The notes beneath the pieces are model-generated. The model was not told where the DNA came from and did no database searches. It saw only the letters and a program-made list of their open reading frames with translations. DNA of 43,102 nucleotides from an uncultured Desulfuromonadales bacterium. Its GTDB lineage: Bacteria > Desulfobacterota > Desulfuromonadia > Geobacterales > CAIOGM01. A program made the translations under genes and the position numbers. The stretch covers positions 1-43,102 of the forward strand of contig CAIYUY010000233.1 of assembly GCA_903929485.1 (NCBI GenBank), given 5' to 3'. Shown here in pieces: positions 1-8,538 of this stretch (its first letter is position 1; every line of letters starts with the position of its first letter).

Positions 1-36
1 ATGTTTTATCTACGAACGGGGAAGCAGGTACCGATA

Positions 37-819
37 ATGGCGCGAAAAGAAAAGACCGAATATATCATTCAGGCGGTGTCGCACGCCCTTGACCTCCTGG
101 AGCAGTTTCACGACGAAGTGGACGAACTGGGAGTCACGGAGCTTTCCAAGCGGCTGAAGCTTCACAAAAACAATGTCTTCCGTCTCCTGGCGACGTTGGA
201 GTCACGAGGCTACATAGAGCAGAACCGGGTGACGGAGAACTATCGCCTGGGGCTCAAGACCCTGGAATTGGGGCAGACCTTCATCAGGCAGATGGGACTG
301 CTCCGTCAGTCCCGGCCGGTGCTGGAAGAGCTGGTCCGGCAGTGCAATGAGACTTCCTATGTGGCGATTCTGAAGGATTTCCACATCATCTATCTTGACG
401 TGGTGGAAACCGATCTGACGGTTCGGGTTGTTCCGCGGGTCGGTTCCCGGCTCCCGGCCTGCTGCACCGCGGCGGGGAAGGTGCAGATCGCCTACATGAC
501 TGATGAGGAACTGGAGCAGTATCTCCCCACCAAGGAGTTGAAGCAGTATACCCCCTCCACCGTCACCGACCGTGACCTGCTGAAGACGCAACTTAAGGTC
601 ATCGCGGAGCAGGGATATGCCATTGATAACGAGGAACTGGATATGGGTGTCCGCTGCGCCGGAGCGCCCATTCGTGACTACACCCGCCGGATCATCGGCG
701 CGGTGAGTGTTTCCGGTCCCTCCATGCGGTTCAGCGACGAGCGGTTGGAACAGGAGCTGATTCCCCTGGTGAAGAAGGCCGCGGAAGAGATCTCCGGAAA
801 ACTCGGGTATCACAAATAA
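37..819 (+). CDS. IclR-family transcriptional regulator
   Basis: This is a 260-residue protein of the IclR family: an N-terminal winged helix-turn-helix (about residues 12-75, with LGVTELSKRLKLHKNNVFRL as the recognition region) followed by a C-terminal GAF-like effector domain (about 85-255). The effector half carries the family-typical RVGSRLPACCTAAGKV and VRCAGAPIRDYTR stretches. Such proteins bind operator DNA as dimers or tetramers and respond to small organic acids or aromatics; the ligand here cannot be read from sequence. An ATG in the same frame at position 1 would add 12 residues that look unlike the family, so I prefer the ATG at 37 (MARKEKTEYI). The promoter lies outside the window. 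The gene converges on the M16 peptidase and the two coding ends overlap by 10 bases. Confidence 0.9.
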   Translation: MARKEKTEYIIQAVSHALDLLEQFHDEVDELGVTELSKRLKLHKNNVFRLLATLESRGYIEQNRVTENYRLGLKTLELGQTFIRQMGLLRQSRPVLEELVRQCNETSYVAILKDFHIIYLDVVETDLTVRVVPRVGSRLPACCTAAGKVQIAYMTDEELEQYLPTKELKQYTPSTVTDRDLLKTQLKVIAEQGYAIDNEELDMGVRCAGAPIRDYTRRIIGAVSVSGPSMRFSDERLEQELIPLVKKAAEEISGKLGYHK

Positions 820-2114
820 TTTTCTTTAAACCACCGCTCGTACTCCGCTACCAGTTCCTCGACCTCGGCCCGTAGCGGTTGCGAGACCGGTCCAACCGCC
901 ACCAGGTTGAGGTTTTGGGGGGCAAAGAGTGTGCGCGCCGTTTCTCGGAGAGTCTCGATCCCCACCGCCAGTAGTTCCCGTTGCTCGTCTTCGGGAGGCC
1001 AAACCAGCCCCACTATTTCCCCCCAACCGAACCGCACCTGCATGTCGTAACAGGAGTCGAACCCGAATTCCAGCTCGTAGAGATACCATCTCCTGGCACG
1101 CGCCAATTCGTCGGGAGAGATCGGTTCCGTCACGATCCGCTTGAGTTCGTCCAGGGTGGCGGTAATCGCGGGGACCAGATTGTCCGGAGCGGTGGAAAAA
1201 TCCAGGGAAAAACTGCCGGCCTCGGTATACACGGCGATGACGGCATCCACCGAATAGACCACCCCCATCTCCTCCCTGAGTTTCAGGTGCAGCCGCGAGC
1301 TTCCCCCCCCCGACAACAGCCGCCGGAGGAGACGGGTCGCCATGAGGCGACCATCACTGATGGGGAATCCCCGAAAGGCAAGCTGCAGATCCACCTGGCT
1401 GTCCTCATCGGCGACAAAGAGCGTCCGGGGGGTGCTCTGGATCCCCCGGAAAGGGATGGCGGCGGGTGGCGTCCCCTTCTCCCAACTCCCGAATGCCTTC
1501 CCTGCCGCCTGGAGCAGAAGGGTATGGTCTATGTTTCCCACGGCCACCAGTACGGCGTTGTTCGGGCGATAATAGCGGGAGAGATGCTCTCGAAGATCGT
1601 CGGTGGTAAAGGAACTTATACTCTTCAGGGTTCCGATGGTGGGCATCCCCAGTGGGTGCTCCGGCCAGAGGAGCCGGGAAGTCACCGTGTCGATGTCCAC
1701 CTCCTCCCCCCTTTCGTTCAGGTCATCCAGAGCCTCTTCGATGACGATCCGCTGTTCAGTCTCCAGGTCGGTGAGGAGGGGTGAGCGGAGCATGGAGGCA
1801 AAGAGTTCGATGGCTTCAGTCATATGGTCGGGATGTATCCGGGAATAGACACAGGTCGTCTCCGCATCGGTTGCCGCGTTGACTGCGCCGCCGATGGCTT
1901 CGAAAGCGGTTTCCAGCGCCAGTCCCGTGGGATACTCTTGAGAGCCTCGAAAAAGCATATGTTCCAGAAAGTGGGAGAGCCCCTCTTTTCCCGGCGGATC
2001 ATCCCGTCCCCCCACTTTCAGATAAAGCGCTACCTCCGCGGAATGCAGATGCGTCATGGCAACGGTTACAACCCGTAACCCGTTATCAAGGAGTGCCCTT
2101 TCCCATTGTATCAT
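810..2114 (-). CDS. M16-family zinc metallopeptidase (pitrilysin/insulinase type)
   Basis: The product is a 434-residue, M16B-size peptidase. The inverted zinc motif HFLEH is at residues 48-52, and the distal Glu ligand is expected near residue 127 in IVIEEALDDL, the family spacing of about 75 residues. The second half has the usual inactive M16C-like fold signals (LSGGGSSRLHLKLREEMGVVYSV). The family degrades peptides, including presequences and signal-peptide remnants; the cellular substrate is unknown. A longer frame starts at 2150, but the ATG at 2114 (MIQWERALLDNG) has AGAGG eight bases upstream and begins exactly where the domain begins. No signal peptide is visible, so a cytoplasmic location is likely. 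It is transcribed toward the IclR gene. Confidence 0.92.
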   Translation of the reverse strand: MIQWERALLDNGLRVVTVAMTHLHSAEVALYLKVGGRDDPPGKEGLSHFLEHMLFRGSQEYPTGLALETAFEAIGGAVNAATDAETTCVYSRIHPDHMTEAIELFASMLRSPLLTDLETEQRIVIEEALDDLNERGEEVDIDTVTSRLLWPEHPLGMPTIGTLKSISSFTTDDLREHLSRYYRPNNAVLVAVGNIDHTLLLQAAGKAFGSWEKGTPPAAIPFRGIQSTPRTLFVADEDSQVDLQLAFRGFPISDGRLMATRLLRRLLSGGGSSRLHLKLREEMGVVYSVDAVIAVYTEAGSFSLDFSTAPDNLVPAITATLDELKRIVTEPISPDELARARRWYLYELEFGFDSCYDMQVRFGWGEIVGLVWPPEDEQRELLAVGIETLRETARTLFAPQNLNLVAVGPVSQPLRAEVEELVAEYERWFKENYL

Positions 2115-2277
2115 GATAATAACCTCTTGCTTGCTGGTCACGCCATGCAAGCACCTTTAATGACACCGTAGCCGAAAGCCGCCCGGATGTCAAAGATTCC
2201 AGGAGTCTGGCGCCAGGCCCGAGGAGTCAGGCCCGCGCCCCGCTCCCTGCGTCACGCGCCCGGTTTTTAGTTTTATG

Positions 2278-2306
2278 TTGATTTTACCCCATCTCTTGGT
2301 TATGTT
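2278..2306 (+). promoter_or_regulatory. Candidate sigma-70 promoter for uppP-radC
   Basis: TTGATT (2278-2283), a 17-base spacer and TATGTT (2301-2306) lie upstream of uppP. The ribosome site AGGAG (2324-2328) and ATG at 2335 follow. The call rests on box match and spacing only. Confidence 0.45.
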
Positions 2307-2334
2307 CTTTCGACAATCCTTGTAGGAGTTTACC

Positions 2335-3150
2335 ATGACCATTACACACGCGGCGCTGTTGGGGATCATTCAGGGTTTATCCGAGGTTCTTCCCATCAGC
2401 AGTTCCGCCCACCTGATCCTGATCCCCCGCCTTCTGGGTTGGCCCGAGTCGGGGCTCACCTTTGACGTCGCCCTGCATTTGGGGACCTTCATCGCCCTGG
2501 CGTTCTATTTCCGCCGGGATATCGTCGATCTGGTGGTTAATTTTTCCAGCGGTCTCAAGCAGGGACGGTTCCGGACTCCGGCCGCCCGCCTTCCTCTCTA
2601 CCTCGTGGCCGGGACGATCCCGGCCGCCATCTTCGGCAAGAGTTTGGAGAAGCCCATCGAGGAACTCTTCCGGCATAGCCCGTCCCTCATCGCCGCTCTC
2701 CTCATCGGCTTCGGCCTCCTCCTCGCCTTTGCCGACAGGGTGGGTCCGAAAAAATGGAAACTGGACAGGCTTACCTTCAAGTCGACCATGATTGTCGGTT
2801 TTGCCCAGTGTCTGGCTCTCTTTCCAGGGGTCTCCCGCTCCGGGATCACCATCACGGCGGCCCTTCTTCTCGGTTTCAACCGGGAGAGCGCGACCCGTTT
2901 CTCCTTTCTCCTTTCCCTCCCCATAGTCGCCGGCGCCGCCCTGCTCAAGGTGGGACAGCTGGTCAAGAGCGGCATCCCGGCCGGCGAAGGGGGCGTTCTC
3001 CTCACCGGCATCGCCACCTCGGCGCTCTTCGGCTATCTCAGTGTCGCTTTTCTTCTGAAACTGGTCCAGCGGCGCTCTCTGTCTCCCTTTGTCTGGTACC
3101 GCGTCGTCGTGGGGATCGCCTTTCTTGGTTTTTTCATGCGGGGAAGATAG
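2335..3150 (+). CDS. uppP: Undecaprenyl-diphosphatase (BacA/UppP)
   Basis: This is a 271-residue polytopic inner-membrane protein that dephosphorylates undecaprenyl diphosphate to recycle the lipid carrier used for peptidoglycan and surface polysaccharides; overproduction is known to give bacitracin resistance. Both signature motifs are present: QGLSEVLPISSSAHL at residues 13-27 (with the conserved Glu17) and PGVSRSG at 164-170 (catalytic Arg168). About eight hydrophobic segments fit the family. The start is supported by AGGAG six bases before the ATG. radC begins 12 bases after the stop, so the two are probably cotranscribed. The carrier it recycles is also used by the exopolysaccharide genes further along, though linkage alone does not prove a shared role. 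Confidence 0.96.
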   Translation: MTITHAALLGIIQGLSEVLPISSSAHLILIPRLLGWPESGLTFDVALHLGTFIALAFYFRRDIVDLVVNFSSGLKQGRFRTPAARLPLYLVAGTIPAAIFGKSLEKPIEELFRHSPSLIAALLIGFGLLLAFADRVGPKKWKLDRLTFKSTMIVGFAQCLALFPGVSRSGITITAALLLGFNRESATRFSFLLSLPIVAGAALLKVGQLVKSGIPAGEGGVLLTGIATSALFGYLSVAFLLKLVQRRSLSPFVWYRVVVGIAFLGFFMRGR

Positions 3151-3161
3151 GGAGGAAGAGG

Positions 3162-3851
3162 ATGACCGGAGGGATCAAGGAGTGGCCCGAGAACGAACGG
3201 CCCCGGGAAAAACTGCTGAAATTCGGCGTTGAGAAACTCTCCGAGGCGGAACTCTTGGCCATCATTCTCAGAACCGGAGATTTCGCCAGCCACCAGAGCG
3301 CCCTTGACATGGGGCGGCTCCTCATGGTTCGTTTCGGCACCTTGCGAGGGATGGTCCAGGCCTCCGTGGCCGAGATCTGCGGCGTGTCGGGTATCGGTCC
3401 GGCCAAGGCGGCTTCCCTCAAGGCGGCTTTTCATCTCGCCACGAAGCTGAGCCAGGAAACCTTAAGGATCGGCGCCGACCGGTACACCGATCCTGCCCAG
3501 ATTTTCGAATACTACCGGTACCGTTACCGAGAACAGCAAAAAGAGTATTTTCTCGCCATGCTTCTGGACGGCAAGAACCGGATACTCAGGGAGGTCCAGA
3601 TCTCCCAGGGATCTCTCAACCAGAGTATCGTCCACCCTCGTGAGGTTTTCATGCCGGCGGTTCGTGAATCCGCCGCCGCCGTTATCCTCGTCCATAACCA
3701 CCCCACCGGCGACCCCACACCCAGTCGCGAGGATCTCGCCATTACCCGTCGTCTCCGCGAGGCCGGGGAGATCATGGGGATCAAGGTTTTGGATCATATC
3801 ATCATCGGTGATGAGCAGTTCACCAGTTTCGTCAGCCAGGGGCTGATGTAG
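3162..3851 (+). CDS. radC: RadC/YeeS-like JAB-domain protein
   Basis: The product is a 229-residue RadC-family protein. A helix-hairpin-helix (ICGVSGIGPAKA, residues 72-83) precedes a JAB1/MPN metalloprotease-like domain with the metal motif HNHPTGDPTPSRED (His178, His180, Asp191) and upstream Glu128 in KEYFLAML. Despite the name, a role in recombination repair is doubtful (established literature on RadC); the biochemical activity is unsettled. The reading frame stays open far upstream across uppP, but homology begins at MTGGIKEWPENERPREKL, and GGAGGAAG lies just before the ATG at 3162. It follows uppP by 12 bases. Confidence 0.93.
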   Translation: MTGGIKEWPENERPREKLLKFGVEKLSEAELLAIILRTGDFASHQSALDMGRLLMVRFGTLRGMVQASVAEICGVSGIGPAKAASLKAAFHLATKLSQETLRIGADRYTDPAQIFEYYRYRYREQQKEYFLAMLLDGKNRILREVQISQGSLNQSIVHPREVFMPAVRESAAAVILVHNHPTGDPTPSREDLAITRRLREAGEIMGIKVLDHIIIGDEQFTSFVSQGLM

Positions 3852-3897
3852 CTGGTGGGGGAATGAATAATGCTTTTTTATTAGTCAATATATCTTA

Positions 3898-3927
3898 TTG
3901 ATTTATTTTTATTTGTTGTGGTACTGT
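3898..3927 (+). promoter_or_regulatory. Candidate sigma-70 promoter for the ATPase operon
   Basis: TTGATT (3898-3903), an 18-base spacer and TACTGT (3922-3927) lie in the AT-rich gap after radC, about 50 bases before the next ATG. The local AT richness (3880-3930) contrasts with the surrounding GC-rich sequence. Confidence 0.4.
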
Positions 3928-3975
3928 AGTCTTCTGTAGGTAGTCGTTGAATTCACACAGAGGACCGTCAGTACC

Positions 3976-5172
3976 ATGAACAGTATTATCATGATCTGTG
4001 ATGACCCGCGTATCGGGTTGGTTAAGGAGTTCCTCCAGCCTCTCCTGAACGCCAAGGTCTGTATCGTTTCGGACTTTGACAGCGGTTTGGAGGAGGTCTT
4101 TGAAAAACGGCCCCAGGTCGTCTTTATTCAGGATGAAATCGCCGGGGTCAAAGGGAAGGTGGTCATTCGTCATATCACGTCCCTCCTTCAGGAAAATTCT
4201 CCCCAGTTCGTCCAACTGCATCATCCGGTTACCGGCCCCGGCATCCCGTCTTCCCTGGGCGACGGCATAAATCTGGATGTTACCGATGAGGAACTTGTCG
4301 CGCTGTTCAAGGAGAGGATGGAGCAGTTTCCTCAAATTTGCTGGAAGGAAGATGTCATGAAACCGGCGCGGATCGCTTTGGCTCTCCCCGCGCCGGACGA
4401 CTTTCCTCGTGACGAGCCATTCTCTTTTGTCTCCCCTTCCGTTGTCGAGCCGGTTTCGCGGCCGGTGGAGCAGGCTCCTCCCCTTGAGCCCTCCGTTCCT
4501 TCCCGGAGCAAGACGCCGGGCTCTTCGGAAATGAGCGTCGGGCCGGAGTTGCTCCTCGCCACTCAGCCGGCGCCGGAAGGCGCGGCGATGAAAGGCGGCG
4601 ATTCCCGGGAGTCGTCGTCCTTGGCGGGGTTCGATCCTCCCCCCCCCCGGCGCAGGGTATCGCTTGCCATCGGCGGGGGAGTCGCGGCGCTTGTCTGCGG
4701 TACGGCTCTCTCCCTGTTTTTTCCCACGGTTTTGCTCCCCCGGGGTGATAACGACTTGCCTCGACATCCGATTCCCGTTTCCGCGCCGGTGAAACAGCTT
4801 CCCGTGGCGTCGGCGTTCCCGCAAAAACTCCCCTCATTCATTCCCAGGGAAGGGTTTGATCCCGCCTACGGAGCGAACAAGCGCGGCTGGGAACGCTATG
4901 TCTCGCCACGGCTTGAGTATCTCATCTATCGGGAAAACGGATCGTTTCGGGCGCTTCAGGTGATCGCTCTCCAGCAGGAAGCCATCGACCCCCCTCTTGT
5001 CTCCTCACTGCTTCGAGAACTCTGCGGTGACACCACCTGTGTCATCGTCTCCAGCTCCAGTCACGACGATTATCTCATTGAACAGGGGAAGAGTCCCCGT
5101 GGGATGGAAGTTAGCTTCTACAAAAAGAAAGGTACCGGTGAAACCCGCGGGGTTGTTATTTCACTTCCCTGA
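3976..5172 (+). CDS. Membrane protein with degenerate receiver-like N-domain and periplasmic C-domain
   Basis: I do not recognise a named family for this 398-residue protein. Residues 1-115 resemble a response-regulator receiver: MNSIIMICDD supplies the first strand and acidic pair (Asp9, Asp10), and PQVVFIQDEIAGVKG aligns with the phospho-acceptor strand but has Gln52 where the phosphorylated Asp is expected, so phosphotransfer is unlikely. Residues 120-223 are low-complexity and rich in Pro, Glu and Ser. One transmembrane helix (about 228-252, after RRR) follows, then a periplasmic domain of about 140 residues with a possible disulfide in CGDTTC. The topology (cytoplasmic sensor-like domain, one helix, periplasmic domain) is reminiscent of secretion or pilus inner-membrane assembly proteins, and the gene is followed 23 bases later by a secreted protein and then a GspE-type ATPase. 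Function is inference only. Confidence 0.8.
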   Translation: MNSIIMICDDPRIGLVKEFLQPLLNAKVCIVSDFDSGLEEVFEKRPQVVFIQDEIAGVKGKVVIRHITSLLQENSPQFVQLHHPVTGPGIPSSLGDGINLDVTDEELVALFKERMEQFPQICWKEDVMKPARIALALPAPDDFPRDEPFSFVSPSVVEPVSRPVEQAPPLEPSVPSRSKTPGSSEMSVGPELLLATQPAPEGAAMKGGDSRESSSLAGFDPPPPRRRVSLAIGGGVAALVCGTALSLFFPTVLLPRGDNDLPRHPIPVSAPVKQLPVASAFPQKLPSFIPREGFDPAYGANKRGWERYVSPRLEYLIYRENGSFRALQVIALQQEAIDPPLVSSLLRELCGDTTCVIVSSSSHDDYLIEQGKSPRGMEVSFYKKKGTGETRGVVISLP

Positions 5173-5195
5173 CAGGGTGACGGTAGACCCCTCGT

Positions 5196-6545
5196 ATGGA
5201 CAGACCCATGAATTACGCTGTTACATCCCTGCTTGCTGTCTTGGCTCTCATTGGAGGGATCGTCGGTGAGGCTTATCCCCTTGACCGGCGCTTTGAACTG
5301 GATACCCAGCTCCTTGAGCAGAAAATTACCTCCGCGGCCAAGGTGAAACAGTCGCTCCCTGGGCAACGTCCTTCCCGTAAGTCGGAGGCGCGTCTCCGGC
5401 GCTCGCCGCCGGTGAAAGAATCGGTGACTCCCGACGTGGGGGTGACGCTCCTCAATATCGCACCCGCCCATGTTCCGGAGGAGTTGGCTGCGTTGCGCGC
5501 TCTCTGGGACAAGCTGATCCCCGAATCCCGGATCCAGGGGACGCTGGAATTGGGGTCGGACAACTTTTCCCTGGTGCTGGATCCCAGGTCATATCAGGTC
5601 ATGCCGGCAAGCGACGGCGGGCGGATCATTATCGACGCCAACCGGACCATTCCGCCCCTGGTGAAAAAACTCATTCAGGAGAAGGATCCCGCCTTGCGCA
5701 TCGTCTCCGGGAGCCCGCTTGCCGGGAACGGTTTTTTATGGCAACTGCTCCAGTCAGCTGGTTTCTATTCCGTTGAACCGGATTTTACCCTGGAATTCGG
5801 CGATGATCCCCGCTTGTCGGTTCGGGCGGAGTATCGCATAGAGCGGACAGCGGAAAGTCTTCTGCGCAACGAGACGGTTCTCCTGTATGCCGCCTCGGGC
5901 CGTTACGCCATGCCGCCATCACTTTGGAGCTTTCTCGGCGCGTCCGGTTTTCGCGTTATCGAACCCGACCTGCCGCGGCATGATGCACCGGTTCTCCGAA
6001 ATCGTTTCATTCAGCTTTCCGGGGGGAGTCCGCTGCAGGTTGCGGATACGGTGCTGGCGGCCCTGGGGATGGCGACGGAAGCCGGCAAGTCCATCGAATT
6101 TCCCGGATGGGTGCGGCAAGGGATTACTCTCAAAGTGCGGCCGGATCGATCCTTCTCCTCCATGGGGAAGCGTTTTGCCCTTACCGTTTATGACGGCAAT
6201 CCGGCCACCTACACCCTCACGCGACTTCTGGAGAGTGAAGGGGTCACCGTTGTTCTCCTGGCCCAGGGAGATGATTCTCATGCCGTGACGGAAAAGCTCT
6301 TCGCCGCGCTTAATCTTCCCGCCAGATTTGATTCCCATCCCCTTTGGCCTCTGGGGGATACACCCTATACGGTGCGGATGAGCGGATTTTTGTTGCGCGA
6401 TTCAGAGCACCGCACACTCTTTTTCACCGATCGGGAGGCTACTCCCCTCATGCTCGACCTCATCGCACGCAACGGTTATGCCGTGACCGGTGTTTTAGCC
6501 GCGGCAGTGAGCGAACATCATGACGAAGAAAAAAAAATTAGGTGA
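5196..6545 (+). CDS. Secreted protein with repeated Gly-Phe/Tyr motifs, partner of the GspE-like ATPase
   Basis: This is a 449-residue protein of unrecognised family. A signal peptide or N-terminal anchor is clear (SLLAVLALIGGIVGEAYP), so most of it is probably periplasmic. The body repeats a short pattern at the ends of alpha/beta units: LQSAGFYSVEPDF, LGASGFRVIEPDL, LESEGVTVVLLAQ and IARNGYAVTGVL, suggesting a multi-copy fold. Two starts are possible, ATG 5196 or ATG 5208 (MNYAVTSLL); neither has a strong ribosome site and the second gives a cleaner signal peptide. The 3' end overlaps the ATPase gene by 26 bases, which argues for coupled expression. With the upstream membrane protein it could form the envelope part of an ATPase-driven machine; that is inference from context. 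Confidence 0.8.
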   Translation: MDRPMNYAVTSLLAVLALIGGIVGEAYPLDRRFELDTQLLEQKITSAAKVKQSLPGQRPSRKSEARLRRSPPVKESVTPDVGVTLLNIAPAHVPEELAALRALWDKLIPESRIQGTLELGSDNFSLVLDPRSYQVMPASDGGRIIIDANRTIPPLVKKLIQEKDPALRIVSGSPLAGNGFLWQLLQSAGFYSVEPDFTLEFGDDPRLSVRAEYRIERTAESLLRNETVLLYAASGRYAMPPSLWSFLGASGFRVIEPDLPRHDAPVLRNRFIQLSGGSPLQVADTVLAALGMATEAGKSIEFPGWVRQGITLKVRPDRSFSSMGKRFALTVYDGNPATYTLTRLLESEGVTVVLLAQGDDSHAVTEKLFAALNLPARFDSHPLWPLGDTPYTVRMSGFLLRDSEHRTLFFTDREATPLMLDLIARNGYAVTGVLAAAVSEHHDEEKKIR

Positions 6546-8445
6546 AATCCTCGTCGCGGATCATCTCATCACCCTGGAGCAACTGAGCGAGGCGCTTGAG
6601 TTGCAGAAAATTTTTTCCGATCAGACTATCGGGCAGCTCCTCTGTCGACTGGATTTCATGAATGAGGCGGATCTGGGATATATCCTGGAGCAGAAGGGGC
6701 ATCGTGAGGAACTCTCCCAGATTCTCGTCCGGAAAAATTTTTTAGCCGAGGAAACCGTCCGGGGGGCCCTGGAGCTGAGTTGCCGGGAACAGCTCCCGCT
6801 TACCCGGGTCCTTCTCAAACTCCATCTCCTGAATGAAGAGGGGGTTGCCAGGGCGCTGGCCATGCAGTACGATCTTCCCTATGTTCATCTGGATAGCATC
6901 ACCATCGATCCGGAGATGAGCAGGTATATCAGCGCCGGCTATGCTCACAAACGCCGGATTATCCCGGTTTCCAAGATAGGCAATACTCTTACCCTGGCCA
7001 TGGCGTCCCCCTTGGATCTTCAGGAACTCAAGGATCTTTCTTCTTCCCTGAGACTCAAGGTCATTCCGGTGGTTGTCAGCGAGAACGAGATTATCTTTGC
7101 CCAGCAGCGACTCTACAAGGGAACCCCGCCGGCCCCCACCTCCCTGGAGTCGGAGATCGAGGATATTCCGGACAGTATCGTGGAGATTCTCACCGGCGCC
7201 GGAGACGAGCCGGAGGTTGATGAAGAGGTCACAAGGGTTACCGAACGGGACAGCATCCTCGTCAAGCTGGTGAACAAGATCATCTATGATGCCTATCAGC
7301 AGAATGCGTCGGACATCCATATCGAGCCTGCGCTGGGGCGAGAGGATGTGATCGTCCGGATCAGGATCGACGGTCATTGTAAAATCTATCAGAAAATTCC
7401 CTACAAATATAAATACGCCCTCCCTTCCCGCATCAAGATCATGGCGGAACTGGATATCGCCGAGCGGCGCAAGCCCCAGGATGGCAAGATCAATTTCCGG
7501 AACTTCGGACCGGTGGACCTGGAACTTCGGGTTGCGACCATGCCCACCGTGGGGCATCTGGAGGATGTGGTGATTCGACTCCTCCGGGCGGAGAAGGCGC
7601 GCCCCATGGAAAACCTGGGACTTGCCCCCCGGGATCGTCGTGAGTTTGAGGCGGCGCTGACTCAGCCCTACGGCATGATTCTCGTGGTGGGACCAACCGG
7701 GTCCGGGAAGACGACCACGCTTCACTCCGGAATCGCCCTCATCAACAGGACCGATATCAAGATCTGGACTGTGGAGGACCCGGTGGAGATCACCCAGAAG
7801 GGGCTGCGTCAGGTGCAGATCAACTCCAGGATCGGTTTGAACTTCGCCGTCGTGCTTCGCTCCCTCCTTCGCCTTGACCCGGATGTGATCATGGTGGGGG
7901 AGATGCGGGACCAGGAAACGGCGGATATCGCCGTGGAGGCGTCCCTCACCGGACACCTGGTCCTCTCCACCCTGCACACCAACTCGGCAACGGAAACGGT
8001 GACACGGCTCCTGGATATGGGGCTCGACCCCTACAGTTTTTCTGATTCTCTCCTCTGTATCCTGGCCCAGCGGTTGGCGCGGGCGCTCTGCGAGGGGTGC
8101 CGGGAGGAGTATCTTCCCACTGATCCGGAGCGAATGGAGATTATCGAGGCGTTCGGGGAGGAGAGTCTGAAAAAACTGGGTATCGCCCAGGGCGAACTCC
8201 GTCTCTTCCGAGCCGCGGGGTGTAACCTTTGTCTCAGCACCGGCTATCGGGGAAGGATCGGTCTCTATGAGATTCTTGTCTGCAGCGAAGAGATCAAATT
8301 GCTCATAAAAAAACGCTCCTCCAGTGACATCATCAGACTCCAGGCCCTGGCTGAAGGGATGCGTACCCTCAAGCAGGACGGCATCCTTAAAGTTTTTCAG
8401 GGAATCACCGACATGCACGAGGTTCGGCGAGTCTGCATCCGGTGA
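6520..8445 (+). CDS. GspE/PilB-type secretion or pilus assembly ATPase
   Basis: The product is a 641-residue type II/IV secretion ATPase. Residues 1-200 hold two N-terminal GspE_N/MshEN-like modules (KLGEILVADHLITLEQL at 6-22 and a second around 68-125). The core has Walker A GPTGSGKTT (391-399), the Asp box, Walker B RLDPDVIMVGEMRD (451-464) and His box HLVLSTLHTN (479-488). A tetracysteine zinc site is intact (Cys524, Cys527, Cys568, Cys571 in CEGC and CNLC). All catalytic motifs are present, so it should be an active hexameric cytoplasmic ATPase. The start overlaps the upstream gene by 26 bases. No platform protein, prepilin, peptidase or secretin is nearby, so it either serves a machine encoded elsewhere or works with its two unfamiliar neighbours. 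Confidence 0.93.
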   Translation: MTKKKKLGEILVADHLITLEQLSEALELQKIFSDQTIGQLLCRLDFMNEADLGYILEQKGHREELSQILVRKNFLAEETVRGALELSCREQLPLTRVLLKLHLLNEEGVARALAMQYDLPYVHLDSITIDPEMSRYISAGYAHKRRIIPVSKIGNTLTLAMASPLDLQELKDLSSSLRLKVIPVVVSENEIIFAQQRLYKGTPPAPTSLESEIEDIPDSIVEILTGAGDEPEVDEEVTRVTERDSILVKLVNKIIYDAYQQNASDIHIEPALGREDVIVRIRIDGHCKIYQKIPYKYKYALPSRIKIMAELDIAERRKPQDGKINFRNFGPVDLELRVATMPTVGHLEDVVIRLLRAEKARPMENLGLAPRDRREFEAALTQPYGMILVVGPTGSGKTTTLHSGIALINRTDIKIWTVEDPVEITQKGLRQVQINSRIGLNFAVVLRSLLRLDPDVIMVGEMRDQETADIAVEASLTGHLVLSTLHTNSATETVTRLLDMGLDPYSFSDSLLCILAQRLARALCEGCREEYLPTDPERMEIIEAFGEESLKKLGIAQGELRLFRAAGCNLCLSTGYRGRIGLYEILVCSEEIKLLIKKRSSSDIIRLQALAEGMRTLKQDGILKVFQGITDMHEVRRVCIR

Positions 8446-8452
8446 CGGAAAC

Positions 8453-8479
8453 TTGAAAAAAAGGTTTGCTTTTTTTCAA
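8453..8479 (+). terminator. Symmetric A/T-tract stem-loop after the ATPase gene
   Basis: An 11-bp perfect stem (8453-8463 with 8469-8479) encloses a 5-base loop. The arms consist mostly of seven A and seven T, so an A-tract precedes and a U-tract is built into the 3' arm. It sits just past the ATPase stop and could terminate in either direction; it also overlaps the -35 box proposed for pheA. Confidence 0.6.
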
Positions 8480-8494
8480 CAGTTAGGCTAGATT
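8466..8494 (+). promoter_or_regulatory. Candidate sigma-70 promoter for the pheA operon
   Basis: TTGCTT (8466-8471), a 17-base spacer and TAGATT (8489-8494) lie about 45 bases before the pheA start. The -35 box lies inside the stem-loop that ends the upstream operon. The call rests on box match and spacing. Confidence 0.45.
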
Positions 8495-8538
8495 TTCCAA
8501 TCTTTCAGACCTTCACAACCCCCGCCTTCGGTGATTGA

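Noticed and set aside
6742-8418. Minus-strand frame of about 558 codons opposite the ATPase
   Set aside because: The sense strand encodes an intact GspE-type ATPase with all motifs; the antisense product has no domain or plausible start.
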